DNA of 64,000 nucleotides from Siderastrea radians (GCA_964017195.1 OZ024895.1:18503034-18567033); one strand, 5' to 3'; positions 1 through 11,140 are shown, counted from the first letter of the stretch. A program made the numbers and translations. Notes: generated by a model not told the origin, from the sequence alone.

Positions 1-110
1 CAAAGACTAGGGTTATTTGAACTCTCCTCCATCAAAGACTAGAGTTATTTTAACTCCATAATCAGAGTTGTAGTTACTCTGAAATCAGAGTAAAATTAAC
101 TCCGGTACAT
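1..110. repeat. AACTCC/GAGTTA-rich degenerate repeat, left block
   Basis: Short alternating units of GAGTTA and TAACTC type recur through the first ~110 bases. They match the much larger array at 5750-6240. The block is cut by the window edge, so its full length is unknown. Confidence 0.6.
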
Positions 111-296
111 TCACCTTATTAGTTTCTTAGATAAAAAGCAACATCACACAAATTGACTGTCCCTATAAAAGGTACAACATTTTTAATTCAATCCTATTTC
201 ATTTTCTTATATGAACAACAGTTTCTTACAGAATTTGAATTAACACTAACAATGTAAATTTCGAGGACACTATAATCATATAAGTATATAATTATA

Positions 297-2115
297 TAAA
301 TGAAAATAAAGCATGTACAAGTATGTATAAATAAAATGTGATTTCAAAATATACACTGTATATATTAAATTCACTTTAAATTTTTCTGTATTTTATATTT
401 CCAAAAAATCTCATAAATGTAGTTGTTCTTCAGTATTACTACCTCCATCTGCATGCATCCATGGAGCATAAAAAGAAGAACTTTATAATTAAGGCTGGAT
501 AGTTTTGTGAAATACCCTTTAGAAAGACTGGTGTCCTTTAGAACCTCTGATCATTCAATCTACAGAAAATACATGGTTAATTAAAACCTTTTCAAATTGC
601 TTCAAATTTTGACTGAAAAACCGGAAGAACTCTGGTGAAGCCCTAATGAACAATCTTCCCAGGTAAGAAAGCCAAAACTTTATGAATTTGAATTTGAAGA
701 AAGTTGAAATTCAAATGACAAGACAGGAAAATTCAACAACACTATCTTTTGTTCAAAATAATTATAACTGGCTCAAAATTCAATTTTCTTAAATTATTAT
801 CTGGAACAGGAACAAAAAATTTCTTTTGTGTGCTTTAAAACCACTTTAAGCTTTTTCCCCCTTAAAGGGACACTGTCACCAATATCTAGATAACTTTGAA
901 AAGCAAAAGGACAAATTCTAATCAGTGGAAATCCAAAAATACAGGTTGAATTTCATTTAAAATTACTCTACCAGTTCTCTGAGATTATAATTGAGTGTGT
1001 TTTGCTGCGGCTTGTTAGGATGGATAGGGTTGCAACTTGAAAACATCAGGCTGATGTTTTCAAGTTTTTCCTTTGTTTCGTGGAAAAATCGCCAGTAACT
1101 GACTATGGTTTGTTCTTCCTTTGAGAAAATCATGTGATTTCGTTTTCTTGACGTTCTAGGAGTGTTCTGTGTACGAGAAAAAAGCATTTAATTCAAATTT
1201 CAGTATATTTTCACCCCAAAACGTAAAAATCCCCGTGACAGTGACAGTGAGGGTCTTAAGTCACCATAAATACTGGTATACACCTACGGTAATCGCAATA
1301 ATGTTGTCATAGAACAATGAAAAAAAGAGAACAGAACAAAGCCAAATAGGAATTCATTAACCATGGAAATTACATTGTCAGATACATGTATGTATCAATT
1401 GAGTTGATAAGACAACAGTATTGCAATTAGATTACGTACAGCTAAAATGAAAATAAAGTACAAGTGATTTACAATTAAAACATGATTTTAAAATATATAC
1501 ATGTACTAACAATTCTCATAGAGTGATTTGAATTAACCCGTGAAATAGACACTAAACTATTGCGCACTATTACACACTAATTCCATTATTTTCTTTTGTT
1601 CAGCTTTGACTATTAGACACTAATTGTTAGATATTGTTTGAACACGGGTTAAGTAAAATCACTCTAACTTTTTTCTGTATTTTATATTTCAAAATTAATG
1701 ATTGTTCTTCAATATCACTACCTTCAGCTGCATGTATGCAGGCATGTATGGAGCATAAAGAACTTTATAAGTAAGGCTGCAACAAACAGGATACAATAAT
1801 TTTTAAAATGTGCCTTCAGAATCACCAACGTGCTATATCACCTCCAACTATTAATCTGCAGAAATGCATGGTTACAGATTTCATTTTTGCCCCTTGCGAT
1901 ATAAACAAATATCAGCTACAGTGGTTGCTAATCACATGATCACCCATGTGAATTTTGGAAAATTTAATTAAAATTAAAATTGATTGCACTAAATTTTGAC
2001 TTAAAAACACTGGTCAGGAGCCAAATGATGAACAATCTTCCCAGGTAAGAAAGTCAAAATTTTATGAGTTCAAATTTGAAGAAAGCTGGAATTGAAATGA
2101 GAATAAAGCAAAATT
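297..2115. repeat. Two diverged direct copies of a ~450-650 bp repeat
   Basis: The stretch 297-735 is repeated at about 1447-2115 in the same orientation. Shared landmarks occur in the same order: AATGAAAATAAAG, TTTTTCTGTATTTTATATTT, a CTGCATG-rich stretch followed by ATGGAGCATAAA, and AACAATCTTCCCAGGTAAGAAAG. The second copy has extra sequence. No coding content is seen. It may be part of a larger transposon together with the flanking AACTCC arrays. Confidence 0.6.
863..1254. mobile_element. Candidate MITE with TTAA-type ends
   Basis: The ends are partly complementary: TTAAAGGGACACTGTCAC on the left, and GTGACAGTGAGGGTCTTAA on the right. A strong hairpin lies inside at 1034-1066 (arms CTTGAAAACATCAG). 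The size and TTAA edges fit a piggyBac-type non-autonomous element, but the terminal repeats are imperfect. An alternative is chance similarity of AT-rich ends. Confidence 0.4.
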
Positions 2116-2418
2116 CAGTGCATGTTTGTTCAAACACAACTGCATCTTTTCTTTAAAATTATAACCATAAGTCTGTGAAGGGGAGTGTACTCCTGAGAAG
2201 GACTGTTTGTGACTGACATTGACATCATCAGAGCCAGCCGGCTCGACCCTGATGATGAATTCGCTCAGGTTGTCAATACATCAGTCAATGTCACCACAAA
2301 CATTCCTTCTCCGGACTACACTCACCCAGACAATCATACTTCACCAACTTATGATATGACTCATGGGTCCAAACCTTTTACAAAATTACAACCGGCTTAA
2401 GTTTTAATTTTCATTTAA

Positions 2419-3756
2419 GGCCCACCTTCACCCATAAGGCCTTGCACACCGTAGCCTGCATAGCAGGTGAAGTGGGGAAGGGGGAAGGGGAGCGAGCGCG
2501 GGAGAAAAACGGGGGTCTAGCCCACAGAGACCCGTTTTTCTCCCGCGCTTGCTCCCCTTCCTCCTTCCCCACTTCACCTGCTATGCAGGCTATGCGCACC
2601 GCAGTTGCTGTTTATGAATTTCATGTAACACGAAATTGTTTCTGAGCAGGTTTTCTTTGAAAATCCGTTTCCTTCAGAGTCATCTTGTTGAAAATCGTCC
2701 ATAAGCATGCAGGAATTTATTCTTCAATTATCAAGCTGTTGTTTCCAGGAATTATTTTGTGACTGTGCCGGCCAAACGTATTTTTTTCACTCCTACATTG
2801 TCCAATACGAGGTATCAATGCGAGGTATCTTTGCTGCCAAAGATACCTCGCAGTTGAGGATGCTGTATGGTTATCCCGAAGGAAAATATTGTCAGTATTT
2901 GTCTCAGAGGGGCTTGTGTTATGAAGCAAAAAAAAAATAAAAAAGATTTAATGAATCTCTTGTAGTGATCTGATTGTATTGAAATGTGGGACCTTTGCAA
3001 GTAAGTTTGATTCATACCATTCGATTTTATTTGCGGGATGTAAACAAAACGGCTCGCGACTGTGTAATAAATGAATGGTTTTGCAGAACTGTTTTCTTTT
3101 TCTTCCTCTGTGTCTATCATCATAGGATTGAATTCAATAATAGTTTTCTTAGTTAGCCATAGGTTCAGGTAGATTTGATTGAAGATTAGTTCATATGTAT
3201 GGCTGGCTTTCAAAGGTTACAACTGTAATGCAGGAGTCGCCAGACAAGTGCTATTTTGCAAGCGATCAATCAGTGAGTTGCTATCCAGTTGTATACGCTG
3301 TTTACATGTATTCCCCTTCAGAGCAACCTCTATAATGACTCGGAAAGACCTTCAAAATCACTGTTACTGTATAAGACAATAAGATTGCAATTTGCAAACA
3401 AAAACAATTGAATGTCGAAGTAAATGTTAGTCGCTTGCTGGCACTTAGAAATGCAAACATAAACTGAGTTCTCGCTTTCTATTTCATTGAAACTTTCATG
3501 TGGCAAACTACACATAATTCCAACGTTTTGGGGAGTAAATGCATTTCATGGAAGCCAAAAGACTTGTAGATTGAGGTCGTTCATGTAGATTGGTGCAAAT
3601 CGCTATGAGTTCGCTGTTTCGATTTGTTTTAAATATATGTGACGATTTTCTCGGTCGCAGAAATATTCTGGCAACCAATCAGATCGCGACAAGGACAATA
3701 AAGCCATTTGAAAACAATAACAAATGGTCGCAAGGCCATTTGGGTGAAGGTGGGCC
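2419..3756. mobile_element. TTAA-flanked MITE with 16 bp perfect terminal inverted repeats
   Basis: The termini GGCCCACCTTCACCCA (2419-2434) and its exact complement (3741-3756) are both flanked by TTAA (2415-2418 and 3757-3760), the target site typical of piggyBac-type elements. Imperfect similarity of the ends continues inward to about 27 bp. The ~1.34 kb interior has no long coding frame. It contains two further palindromes: a long foldback at 2452-2592, and a short perfect one at 2819-2852 with GCGAGGTATCTTTG arms. Confidence 0.75.
2452..2592. repeat. Foldback hairpin with ~68 bp GA-rich arms
   Basis: GCCTGCATAGCAGGTGAAG followed by a GGGGAAGGGG-type purine tract is mirrored as its complement, ending CTTCACCTGCTATGCAGGC. 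The two arms are nearly identical with a short centre. The two overlapping open frames on opposite strands here are products of this symmetry, not genes. The purine-rich arms resemble the ends of the larger element at 19482-20523. Confidence 0.8.
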
Positions 3757-3760
3757 TTAA

Positions 3761-4999
3761 AGTATAAGGACTGGTAAAATTGTTCATCATATTAGCAACA
3801 CAGCTTTCATGAATTGACATCCACCAAAAGTCAAAGTTGGCTTCTTGAACTTGCACCTACACGCATGAACACAATTCCTAAATGACCACCACAGCCAATT
3901 AATAAAAAAAAGGAATGAATTTTAGTCAAACATGGTATCATCCATTTTCTCAAATGCTTGACATCTGCAGAGAAACAGGCCCTTAGATGTGGTCAACAAC
4001 AACATAGTTTCCAACAGCCTATAAAACATTGTTACAAAAACACAATGATATCATTCCATTTTCTTGCAACATAAATTAGTTTTCATCGAGTAAAAAAAGG
4101 CTAAAACATGGAGGTCATTTAAGATTGTTTACCTTCCAATAATATCTTTCAAACAAGAATATTTTCACTAAAGAATTGTTGAACTGTTTACATTTAAATG
4201 CTACAGTTTTAAATGGCAATCCCCAGACTTTACAATGTATATTGCTAACAATTATTGCAACTAAACAGTGTCAAAAGAACTGAACACGAAGATGCAGGCA
4301 TACAGCTTTACAGCTACCCTTTTGTATTCACATTAAGCTTCCTAGCTAGTAATATCTCCTTTGAATGACAAACTGGAAGGGAAGCCTTTAGGCTGAGAGT
4401 AAATTGAAGTTCCAAGCTTAAGCTTACCGCCAAAACGTCCATATTTCCTACGTTTGGCCTTTTGCAAATTCCACAACCCGCCAAAACAGTTGTTGATCCA
4501 CTGTTGTTAATAAGAACTTATAAGCTTATGTTCACAACTTCGATTTCATTTGTTCACTTCGATCCAAAAATCTACATGCAAGGCTCGAAAACATTTCTTG
4601 GCACGTAATCCAATGCAAAAGATGCAATCATCCACCTTTGTTTTAACTTGCGAGATGCTTTTTTGTCCTCAAACTACGAACAAGTGCTAGCTAAATGAAT
4701 CTTGCTTCTGTCGAGCAACCGTCACTTTTCAAAATGGCGCCTGCTCTAATGTTACAAAGATCACATGACTCAATATTGACAACTGCTGACCAGTGAATGC
4801 AGGCGCATTGATTTTGGGCTCTTGAATTGAAATATTCACGCCATTTTAGACAGGAACTTACCAAACTTTTGATTTCAGTGGATGAATTACCACAATATCT
4901 TTTATTTTATTTGCTTTATTTCCAAAAAATGCATTCATAATTAAATTGAGATCGAAATTTATCATAGAAATGATACGTGAGTCCCTGCATGTAGCAGAG
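3761..4999. other. Intergenic, nothing recognised
   Basis: AT-rich sequence without a long open frame, tandem repeat or clear terminal repeats. Confidence 0.5.
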
Positions 5000-5011
5000 T
5001 AAAAAATACAA

Positions 5012-5730
5012 AAGAAGAAGAGCGAAACAGCTGACTACGGCTGCAACCCTGCTCTGTTGAAATTCTATTAGTGTCGTGTTGATGTCTTGCAGAGTCAAAT
5101 CTTTTTACGTAGTCAGATCAGCCTTGCTGTTATGTTTGTCATTTGAGCATTTCTTTGGTTGATCAGGTCTGGTTTACTAGATCCTACGTACACGTACAGC
5201 ATTTTCGATTGCGGTCCTCTCCTGATATTGTTCTACTGTATGTATGTTTTTTTGGACCGTAGGTCTTTTTTATAGATCCGATATGCTGTTCTTTATAGCA
5301 TGGTTTTATCCATGTTCCTTTATAAGGTTGGTTTTGTCCATCCTATCTTTGGCTCTGCGAGACATCAACACGACACTTGGACTCTCTACCTTTCCAAGAC
5401 ACGTGATGGCGTGATCTGGTGGGCGTGCGTCCTCGTTTAGGGCTTTTAACAGAGTGCACGGGTATTTTTACGGCATTTTCGCCATCTTGCTATGCCGTAC
5501 TGATGAGCTCTAAGAAGAGCAAAACAGCTGTCTATGGCTGCAACCCTGCTCTGTTGAAGTTCTATTAGTGTCGTGTTGATCTCTTGCAGAGTCAAATCTT
5601 TCTACGTAGTCAGATCAACCTTGCTGTTATGTTTGTCATTTGAGTATTTCTTTGGCTGATCAGGTCTGGTCTACTAGATCCTACATACACGTACAGCATT
5701 TTCGTTTGCGGTCCTCTACTGATATTGTTC
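5012..5730 (+). mobile_element. Retrozyme-like / Penelope-derived element with ~220 bp direct repeats
   Basis: A 719 bp insertion is flanked by a perfect 12 bp target-site duplication TAAAAAATACAA (5000-5011 and 5731-5742). Its ends are ~220 bp direct repeats (5013-5237 and 5511-5730), offset by 497 bp. They begin AAGAAGAGC and end GATATTGTTCTA, without the TG...CA ends of ordinary LTRs. No coding frame is present. The right repeat starts inside a hammerhead ribozyme fold at 5487-5543. The left repeat starts in the stem II loop of the same motif, so it is truncated there. Hammerhead motifs in terminal direct repeats are known from Penelope-like elements and from non-coding retrozymes of plants and animals. 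Assignment between these two is open. Confidence 0.7.
5487..5543 (+). ncRNA. Hammerhead ribozyme motif, type I with minimal stem III
   Basis: Stem I pairs GCCGTA (5494-5499) with TATGGC (5533-5538). It is extended by TTGC/GCAA (5487-5490 with 5540-5543) across an internal loop. The core CTGATGA is at 5500-5506. Stem II is GCTCT/AGAGC (5507-5511 with 5516-5520) with loop AAGA. The second core strand is AAAA where GAAA is canonical. A two-base-pair stem III with AGCT loop and the cleavage triplet GTC (5530-5532) follow. The G-to-A change hits the catalytic G12 position, so this copy is probably inactive. The partial left copy (5019 onward) keeps GAAA but has GAC at the cleavage triplet. Confidence 0.75.
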
Positions 5731-5749
5731 TAAAAAATACAACAATAAA

Positions 5750-6240
5750 GTAATGACTCTGATAGGGAGTTATCCCAACTCCTCCAAAACGACTCCATCA
5801 AAGTCACTCCAGAACTACTCTCTAAAAGGAGTTAAATAAGTCCACGAAAATAACTCCCAAAAGATAGTTATTTTAACCCTTGTTAGAGAGTTAAAATCAC
5901 TCCCTAATTACTCCCTAAGGGGAGTTGAACTAACTCCTCCAAAATGACCCCGAAAAAGGAGCTATTTTAACTCTCCTTGCAGAGTTAAACTGAAATTTAA
6001 CTCCAAAAAAAGAGTTAAATTTAACTCCAGAGGAGTACAATTTAACTCCAAATTGGAGTCATAATAACTCCCACCAGCGTAACTCCACTTTAGGGGTTAA
6101 CTTAACTCCCCTAAAGAATACAGTAACTCCTTTTCGGAGTTAAAATAACTCCTTTTGGAGTTAAAAAAACTCCCAAAAAAATAACTCCACCTTAAGGAGT
6201 TAGTTTAACTCCACTACAGGAGTTAAAATAACTCTTTGAA
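5750..6240. repeat. Palindromic AACTCC/GGAGTT repeat array
   Basis: About 490 bp are made of variants of GGAGTTATTTTAACTCC and AACTCC, frequently forming perfect short palindromes. The unit length is irregular, so this is not a simple tandem satellite. The same motif is at 1-110, which suggests paired subterminal repeat blocks of a larger element spanning about 1-6240. Confidence 0.75.
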
Positions 6241-8980
6241 AATTACTGTGCATGTGATATTGCAGTTTTAAAGTGATATGAGGTGAGAAAGCAAAAGGTT
6301 TCCCTGTATCTAGAGCTACTGTGTGTGATTGTGGTCTTTAATGTAGGTTCTCACAGTAGTGGAGCTACAGAAAAATATAGTAGGTGGTTTTAAATTTGTG
6401 GATATGGTAGCGACAGAAGGCTTCCGTGTATGAAAATTAATGTACTTTAAAACTCGCAGAAGAAAGGTGCCAGATATACTTCCAACCGATAATTCTCGAG
6501 TAAAAAACGCTAACAAAAGTTCCTTTTCAAGTTAGATTTATCCGCTGAAAATGATATTTTGTAGGTTGTGTCGTGGTGGCTAGCAACTGAGAAGTGCAAG
6601 AATAACGAAGCAAGTGATCTTTACAGTGAATGGACAACTCAGCAAACGACCAGTGCGAATCTAATAAGATAAATTTGGAGTTGGAAAACTATGACAGAAA
6701 CAACTGCCGGACATGATCAAAATAAGCAACTATCACCGACTCATAAACGCGCTAATTAACTATTACTTCAATATTGGTAGGTAACAGGCAAACGTCAGTT
6801 GCACTCAACACTGAAACAGTTTGGTTAAAATGCGCTATTGTTCTATTCAAATCAGTTAAGTACATGTACATGACCTTTAAGCCACTAAAATATTCGAAGC
6901 AACGTACAGATTGAAATGAGAATATCTGAACTCAACGGCGCTTTATTAAACCTGTAAAACAGATTATGTCCGTGGTTATTAATATTAAACTAAAGGATAG
7001 TGTTGAAGAGCCTGAAAAGGTTTATCTGGAATAAACTTATTATTAAAAGTGAGACAGTATCATCAAGACGTACGACATGCGTGCGCTCAAGAACTTGAAA
7101 TTGATCTCGTAAAGTTCAGTTTAAATGTCCAAAGAAGATATGCACGCCTCAATACTAGAATAATATTATAAAAACAGTTACGAAGTATTTGTCTGTTTTT
7201 ATTCAAGATCAGTAAAATAATGGACCTCAATAATTCCGTGTTATTCAGATCAGTACGAAACCTGCATAGTATAGGTTTTTTATTTAGTTTACGAGAATTA
7301 AATTCTCTCTCTCACCGATATTTTAAATTGTTCCCGAAAGGTTTATTAAATGCCACGTGCTGTGTCTTAAGTGTTTGGATGAAAACTTTGCCCAAAAACA
7401 GCCAATCGTTCTTTATGCTTAACATCATGTGTAAACTAAACACTGAGTATGACTTCTTACTAGGTCTTTCGTGACCAAAGACGTATAGACGTATAGCAAC
7501 GATGTATCGCAAAGGCAGCAAGTTAAATCAAAACTTAGTAATAAACACACCGTTCCGCGTTCTGTTTCACTCTGGCTGTACCATTTGGCGACCATATGGC
7601 GGCCGCCGGTTTATAAAATGGACACGGTCTCTTTTCCTTCGCCAGTTGGCTAAACATACGAACAAAGTGCTGTAAAGCTTGTGGTACGGGTACTCAAGAG
7701 CGGTACTATCTTATATAAGACGCATGCGCATATTAGTCTGCTGAATGTTACCTTCGTGTGTTCTTGTCTTTTAATTTACAGTATTTAAGATATGAACGGC
7801 GAAGGGTTGTTAAGTATGGGGTTTCAGTATTTGTCTTGTATAACGCATGCGCAACTGAGTAAAGCAGCTAATAGGATTGAATGCGAAATTGGCTGTGTTG
7901 TCTGATCTAGTTGGTGGTTATCGTGAAAATTTTTTTAGTGCAGGAGTTTTGTTAGTGAGGAGCATATCACGCTTCTGTGAATGTGATTTGCTTTGAAAGT
8001 TACATTTTGTATAGCAGCGGTGTAATATTGTGCTGCGTGAGAGACAGTTTCCCTTAACGTTTTATTGGGGGACGGTTTCCGAAGTGGATTGCAAGTTTTC
8101 TCATTGGGTAACCAGTATTTCGCAGAGGAGAGAAACGACAGCTGCGTTTGCAGCTTATTAGCACGGTAAGGAACGGTGGCTTAGGAAGAGAAGGGATTGG
8201 CACTAGTATGATGATGCAATTAGTGGATTGCACCATCGATACATCACAGTTCTTGAGGAGGGAGAGAGATGAGTGTTTACTTGACGCGAGAAGTTGATTT
8301 TAATTACATAAAGACGAAGGAATCGGTCATTAATAAGGAGATCAATTAATAAGGTAGCTGTTATGAGTCTTTAAGTTAGAAAATAACTGAATATTATCAA
8401 GCGATGCGTGTGATATGCGTGTGGTGTTGGTTGGTTTGAGGTAATTTTGTGCGTAGTCTGGCACGTAGTTCCGAGTCAACTTGTTTACTTTGCATGGGGA
8501 TTCCCGGGTTAGCAAACCGGGTTTAAACATTACGTCATGACAGGAGCGGTCATGAGATATGCCTTAACCAGCGTTAACGTGACCCAGACTCTGACGATCT
8601 GTTCGAGCTCGTGTTTATCAAGCGTTATTTTGATTCTACTGCTATGTTCACTGTTTGTATTCACGGTCTACTGAGGCACAGCAGTAAATATTTCGTCATC
8701 CCTTTGTAGGCATCCTCAGTTGTGGGCAAATTTATACCGACATTCAACGTTTGAGTGAAATTGCGTTTTTCAGCAGAAATAAAAGCGATAAGAAAGATAA
8801 CCTGAGTCATCAGAGTTTAAGATATCAGTATAACCCATTTTACTGTCCGCGCGCGGTCCGCTTTAGCGCTCGTTATTTTAACAAAAACCCCTATAAACCA
8901 TGCATTTTTTGAAAGCTTAATAATTACAGATTATAACAAATTCTATTTTAAACGGTTAAAATTCACCGTGTTTCAAAAAT
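6241..8980. other. Intergenic, no gene recognised
   Basis: No convincing coding frame. Two ACGCATGCGCA motifs of NRF1 type occur near 7722 and 7844, both in a short CpG-containing stretch. A GACCATATGGCGGCCGCC block lies near 7591. The rest is AT-rich and unremarkable. Confidence 0.4.
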
Positions 8981-9061
8981 GGGAATATGTCTACAAAACT
9001 GCATGTCTGCATAAATCAAATTATACGCCCGCTAAAAATTAGCCGGGAGAAAACGATTAAC

Positions 9062-9384
9062 ATGCCCAAGGCCCGCAGAAAGTCGCCGAGAACGTCCAAG
9101 CGAACAAAAACAAACGCGGCAGATGAGCGAGCGGGCGCCGTCATCGAGAGTTTGACTTCCGATGTCGATGCAAAGGAAAAGATGCTAGAAGAAATGACAT
9201 TAGCTGGGTAAGGAAGAAAAGATTTTTCACCGGTGATTCTTTTATTCTACGAAAGACTAATCAATATAAACAATCATGGTCCGCCGGATTCCAAACCGTG
9301 CCATGTGCTGGCGGCTACTTTTATTCAGTCCCTAATAATGATTTACTTTCTTTTAGTTACGATGGGAGTCATTTTGCTTCTTGA
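9062..9384 (+). CDS. Possible two-exon small basic protein, unknown function
   Basis: An ATG at 9062 opens a frame for 49 codons ending at a canonical donor (GCTGG|GTAAGG, near 9207). It begins with a run of basic residues (MPKARRKSPRTSKRTK) and continues into an acidic helical segment. A plausible acceptor (CTTTTAG, near 9356) is phase-compatible and adds a short tail ending in a stop, giving about 56-57 residues. An upstream in-frame ATG at 8987 would add 25 residues. The basic start suggests a nuclear or nucleic-acid-binding protein, but no family is recognised. It converges on the minus-strand frame at 9392-9682. It could be a fragment of a longer or transposon-borne gene. Confidence 0.3.
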
Positions 9385-9391
9385 CTGGAAA

Positions 9392-9682
9392 TCAGCGCGG
9401 AAGACAAAATAAAACGCGGAAAACCTCCACGAATTCATTTAGCTGTATTTTTGCGCGGCTCGCGCTCATCTGGTCGACCGTCTGCTCGCTCACTTCTCTA
9501 TTGTTTACATGGTCTTCCACTTCTTCGAGCCATTCCCGCTGGTTGTAATACGACCCTCTGTCGCTTGCAGCTAAAATGGCTGCACATTCTAGGTTGAAAC
9601 TTTTCTTAGCTTTCTTTCGCCTCCGTTTTGACGAAGAAAACGGGCAAGATCTCTTCTTTTGCCAGGCATCACCAAAGCGCAT
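9392..9682 (-). CDS. Hypothetical protein or first exon, lysine-rich N-terminus
   Basis: A 96-codon frame begins MRFGDAWQKKRSCPF, followed by the basic stretch SKRRRKKAKK and an acidic segment with REWLEEVEDHVNNREVSEQ. Residue use looks coding-like. The frame may be only a first exon: the bases after its NEFVE codons read GAG|GTTTTC, a possible but weak donor. No domain is recognised. It sits tail-to-tail with the plus-strand candidate at 9062, only a few bases apart. Confidence 0.3.
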   Translation of the reverse strand: MRFGDAWQKKRSCPFSSSKRRRKKAKKSFNLECAAILAASDRGSYYNQREWLEEVEDHVNNREVSEQTVDQMSASRAKIQLNEFVEVFRVLFCLPR

Positions 9683-9699
9683 CGATCGCGTGTCAACTT

Positions 9700-10860
9700 C
9701 GCATGTGTGCTAATTTTCCATATGACAGAACCGGTCAACGCTCAATTAAGTAATTAACATGCAAAAAATCTTTTACGCGCAATTACTATCGGCAGATATA
9801 ACATTTTTAATGCAGTTTTTTTTAAGTGAAAGATCGTATGGAAATTTATCTAACTATTTAAAAAAGTCAAATTATGAAAAATGGCAATTTTTCCGCTTTC
9901 TGATACCTTAAACATTACGTCATCCAGTAACGCTATAGTCAAAATATTGTTTCACACAATCTACTTTTCGTCACGCCGGTTCGTATAAACACAGGATCGC
10001 GCTAACATTTGTGAAACCTAGGGGTGGGGAGGGTCGGAAAGGCCGGTTAAAATGCAGATTGGGCTTTCTTGTTTTCTTTTGTTGTAGTTGTTGTAAAACC
10101 TATTTTAACGGGCTCTCTTGGAGGACTGCGGGGGTCATAATTGTGCTCGAGAAAAAGGGTTTTTTTCTTAACTAAGTTTGCACTCCGATTGGGAAGAAAA
10201 ATCTTTTCTAAGAGATCCTAGTGACATACTTCTTGGTTTAACAACATGCATTTAAACTGGCTATCGAGAGTAAGAGGAAATTTGTAATTCATCTTCGCCT
10301 GGGAAAGGGTCGATCTCCTGTTCATATTAGTAGAGGCAGAGTAATTTTCAAATATAATCACATGGACACTTCGTGTAGAATTACTTTCGTTTCAAGGATA
10401 TCTTTGCGGTATAACTCCCAATATAGTTTATCAGCCCCTAATATTCGTTTTCGCTGTACAGAAATAACTTGGTAAAACGTTCAAAATATCACCTCAAACT
10501 TTCGAAACATAGGAAAACTAATGCCGTTTAATTTCCCAGGGTATTAGAATGTGATTTGAAGTACGAATTATCTAACAAGAACGTTAAATTGGCCATAAAG
10601 CAGCACACAAGTGCTACCGGTAAGAGAAGGCCTTGATGGGGTTTACTGTTAGGTGTCACCGTGGGCCATATATTTTTTACTGTTAAGTGTTATACAGCCC
10701 GAATTTTTACTCTTGACAGTTACATATGAAATTACAGTTAAGTGTTACAACACATTCCAGTAAATGAAACAAGAAAAATGGATAACTGCAGGAGCATATC
10801 ACGTAGGAGCCTCGATCTCCCATGCATATGGGCAACGGCGTATTTACACCTTCAGCTATT
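9700..10860. other. Intergenic, nothing recognised
   Basis: No long frame, tandem repeat or terminal inverted repeat seen. Two short similar phrases (TTACTGTTAGGTGTCACC and TTTTTTACTGTTAAGTGTTA near 10645 and 10680) are a minor local repetition. Confidence 0.4.
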
Positions 10861-10873
10861 TTTAGAATGAGTG

Positions 10874-11140
10874 TTCCCGCGAAACCTTGTTGCCTTTTGC
10901 GTCCGCACTTTAATTGGTCCGCCAAGAAAAAAAATGGCGGATCGCCGTCGAAAAGAAGGTGGTAGAGCTGTAGTACAAATCCACCGTTCTAAAGTCCCTT
11001 ATTTATATGCACTGTCCATCCCTCTCTTTTCTGGTTATTTACCCATGATACAGTGCAGTATTTGCTGCATACCTTGTTCGGACGTTGTATGTTTTCACGG
11101 CGTTCGAATGGGAAAGTTGTCGGAGGTTCGTGTCTTCTGA
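10874..11140 (+). promoter_or_regulatory. Candidate E2F/CCAAT promoter and start of an unidentified transcript
   Basis: TTCCCGCGAAA (10875-10885) matches the E2F consensus. A reverse CCAAT box (ATTGG, about 10914) follows, then AAAATGGCGG with an ATG at 10934. The frame from that ATG (MADRRRKEGGRAVVQIHRSK) runs to a stop near 11140. A later stretch at about 11423-11520 also reads as coding (KIADKSDDSRSGLPSDGSAQ) and ends at a GTAAAA donor-like site. The gene, if any, is not identified. Confidence 0.3.

Noticed and set aside
2411..2645. Overlapping open frames on both strands with similar residues
   Set aside because: They are the two readings of one palindrome (2452-2592), so they mirror each other.
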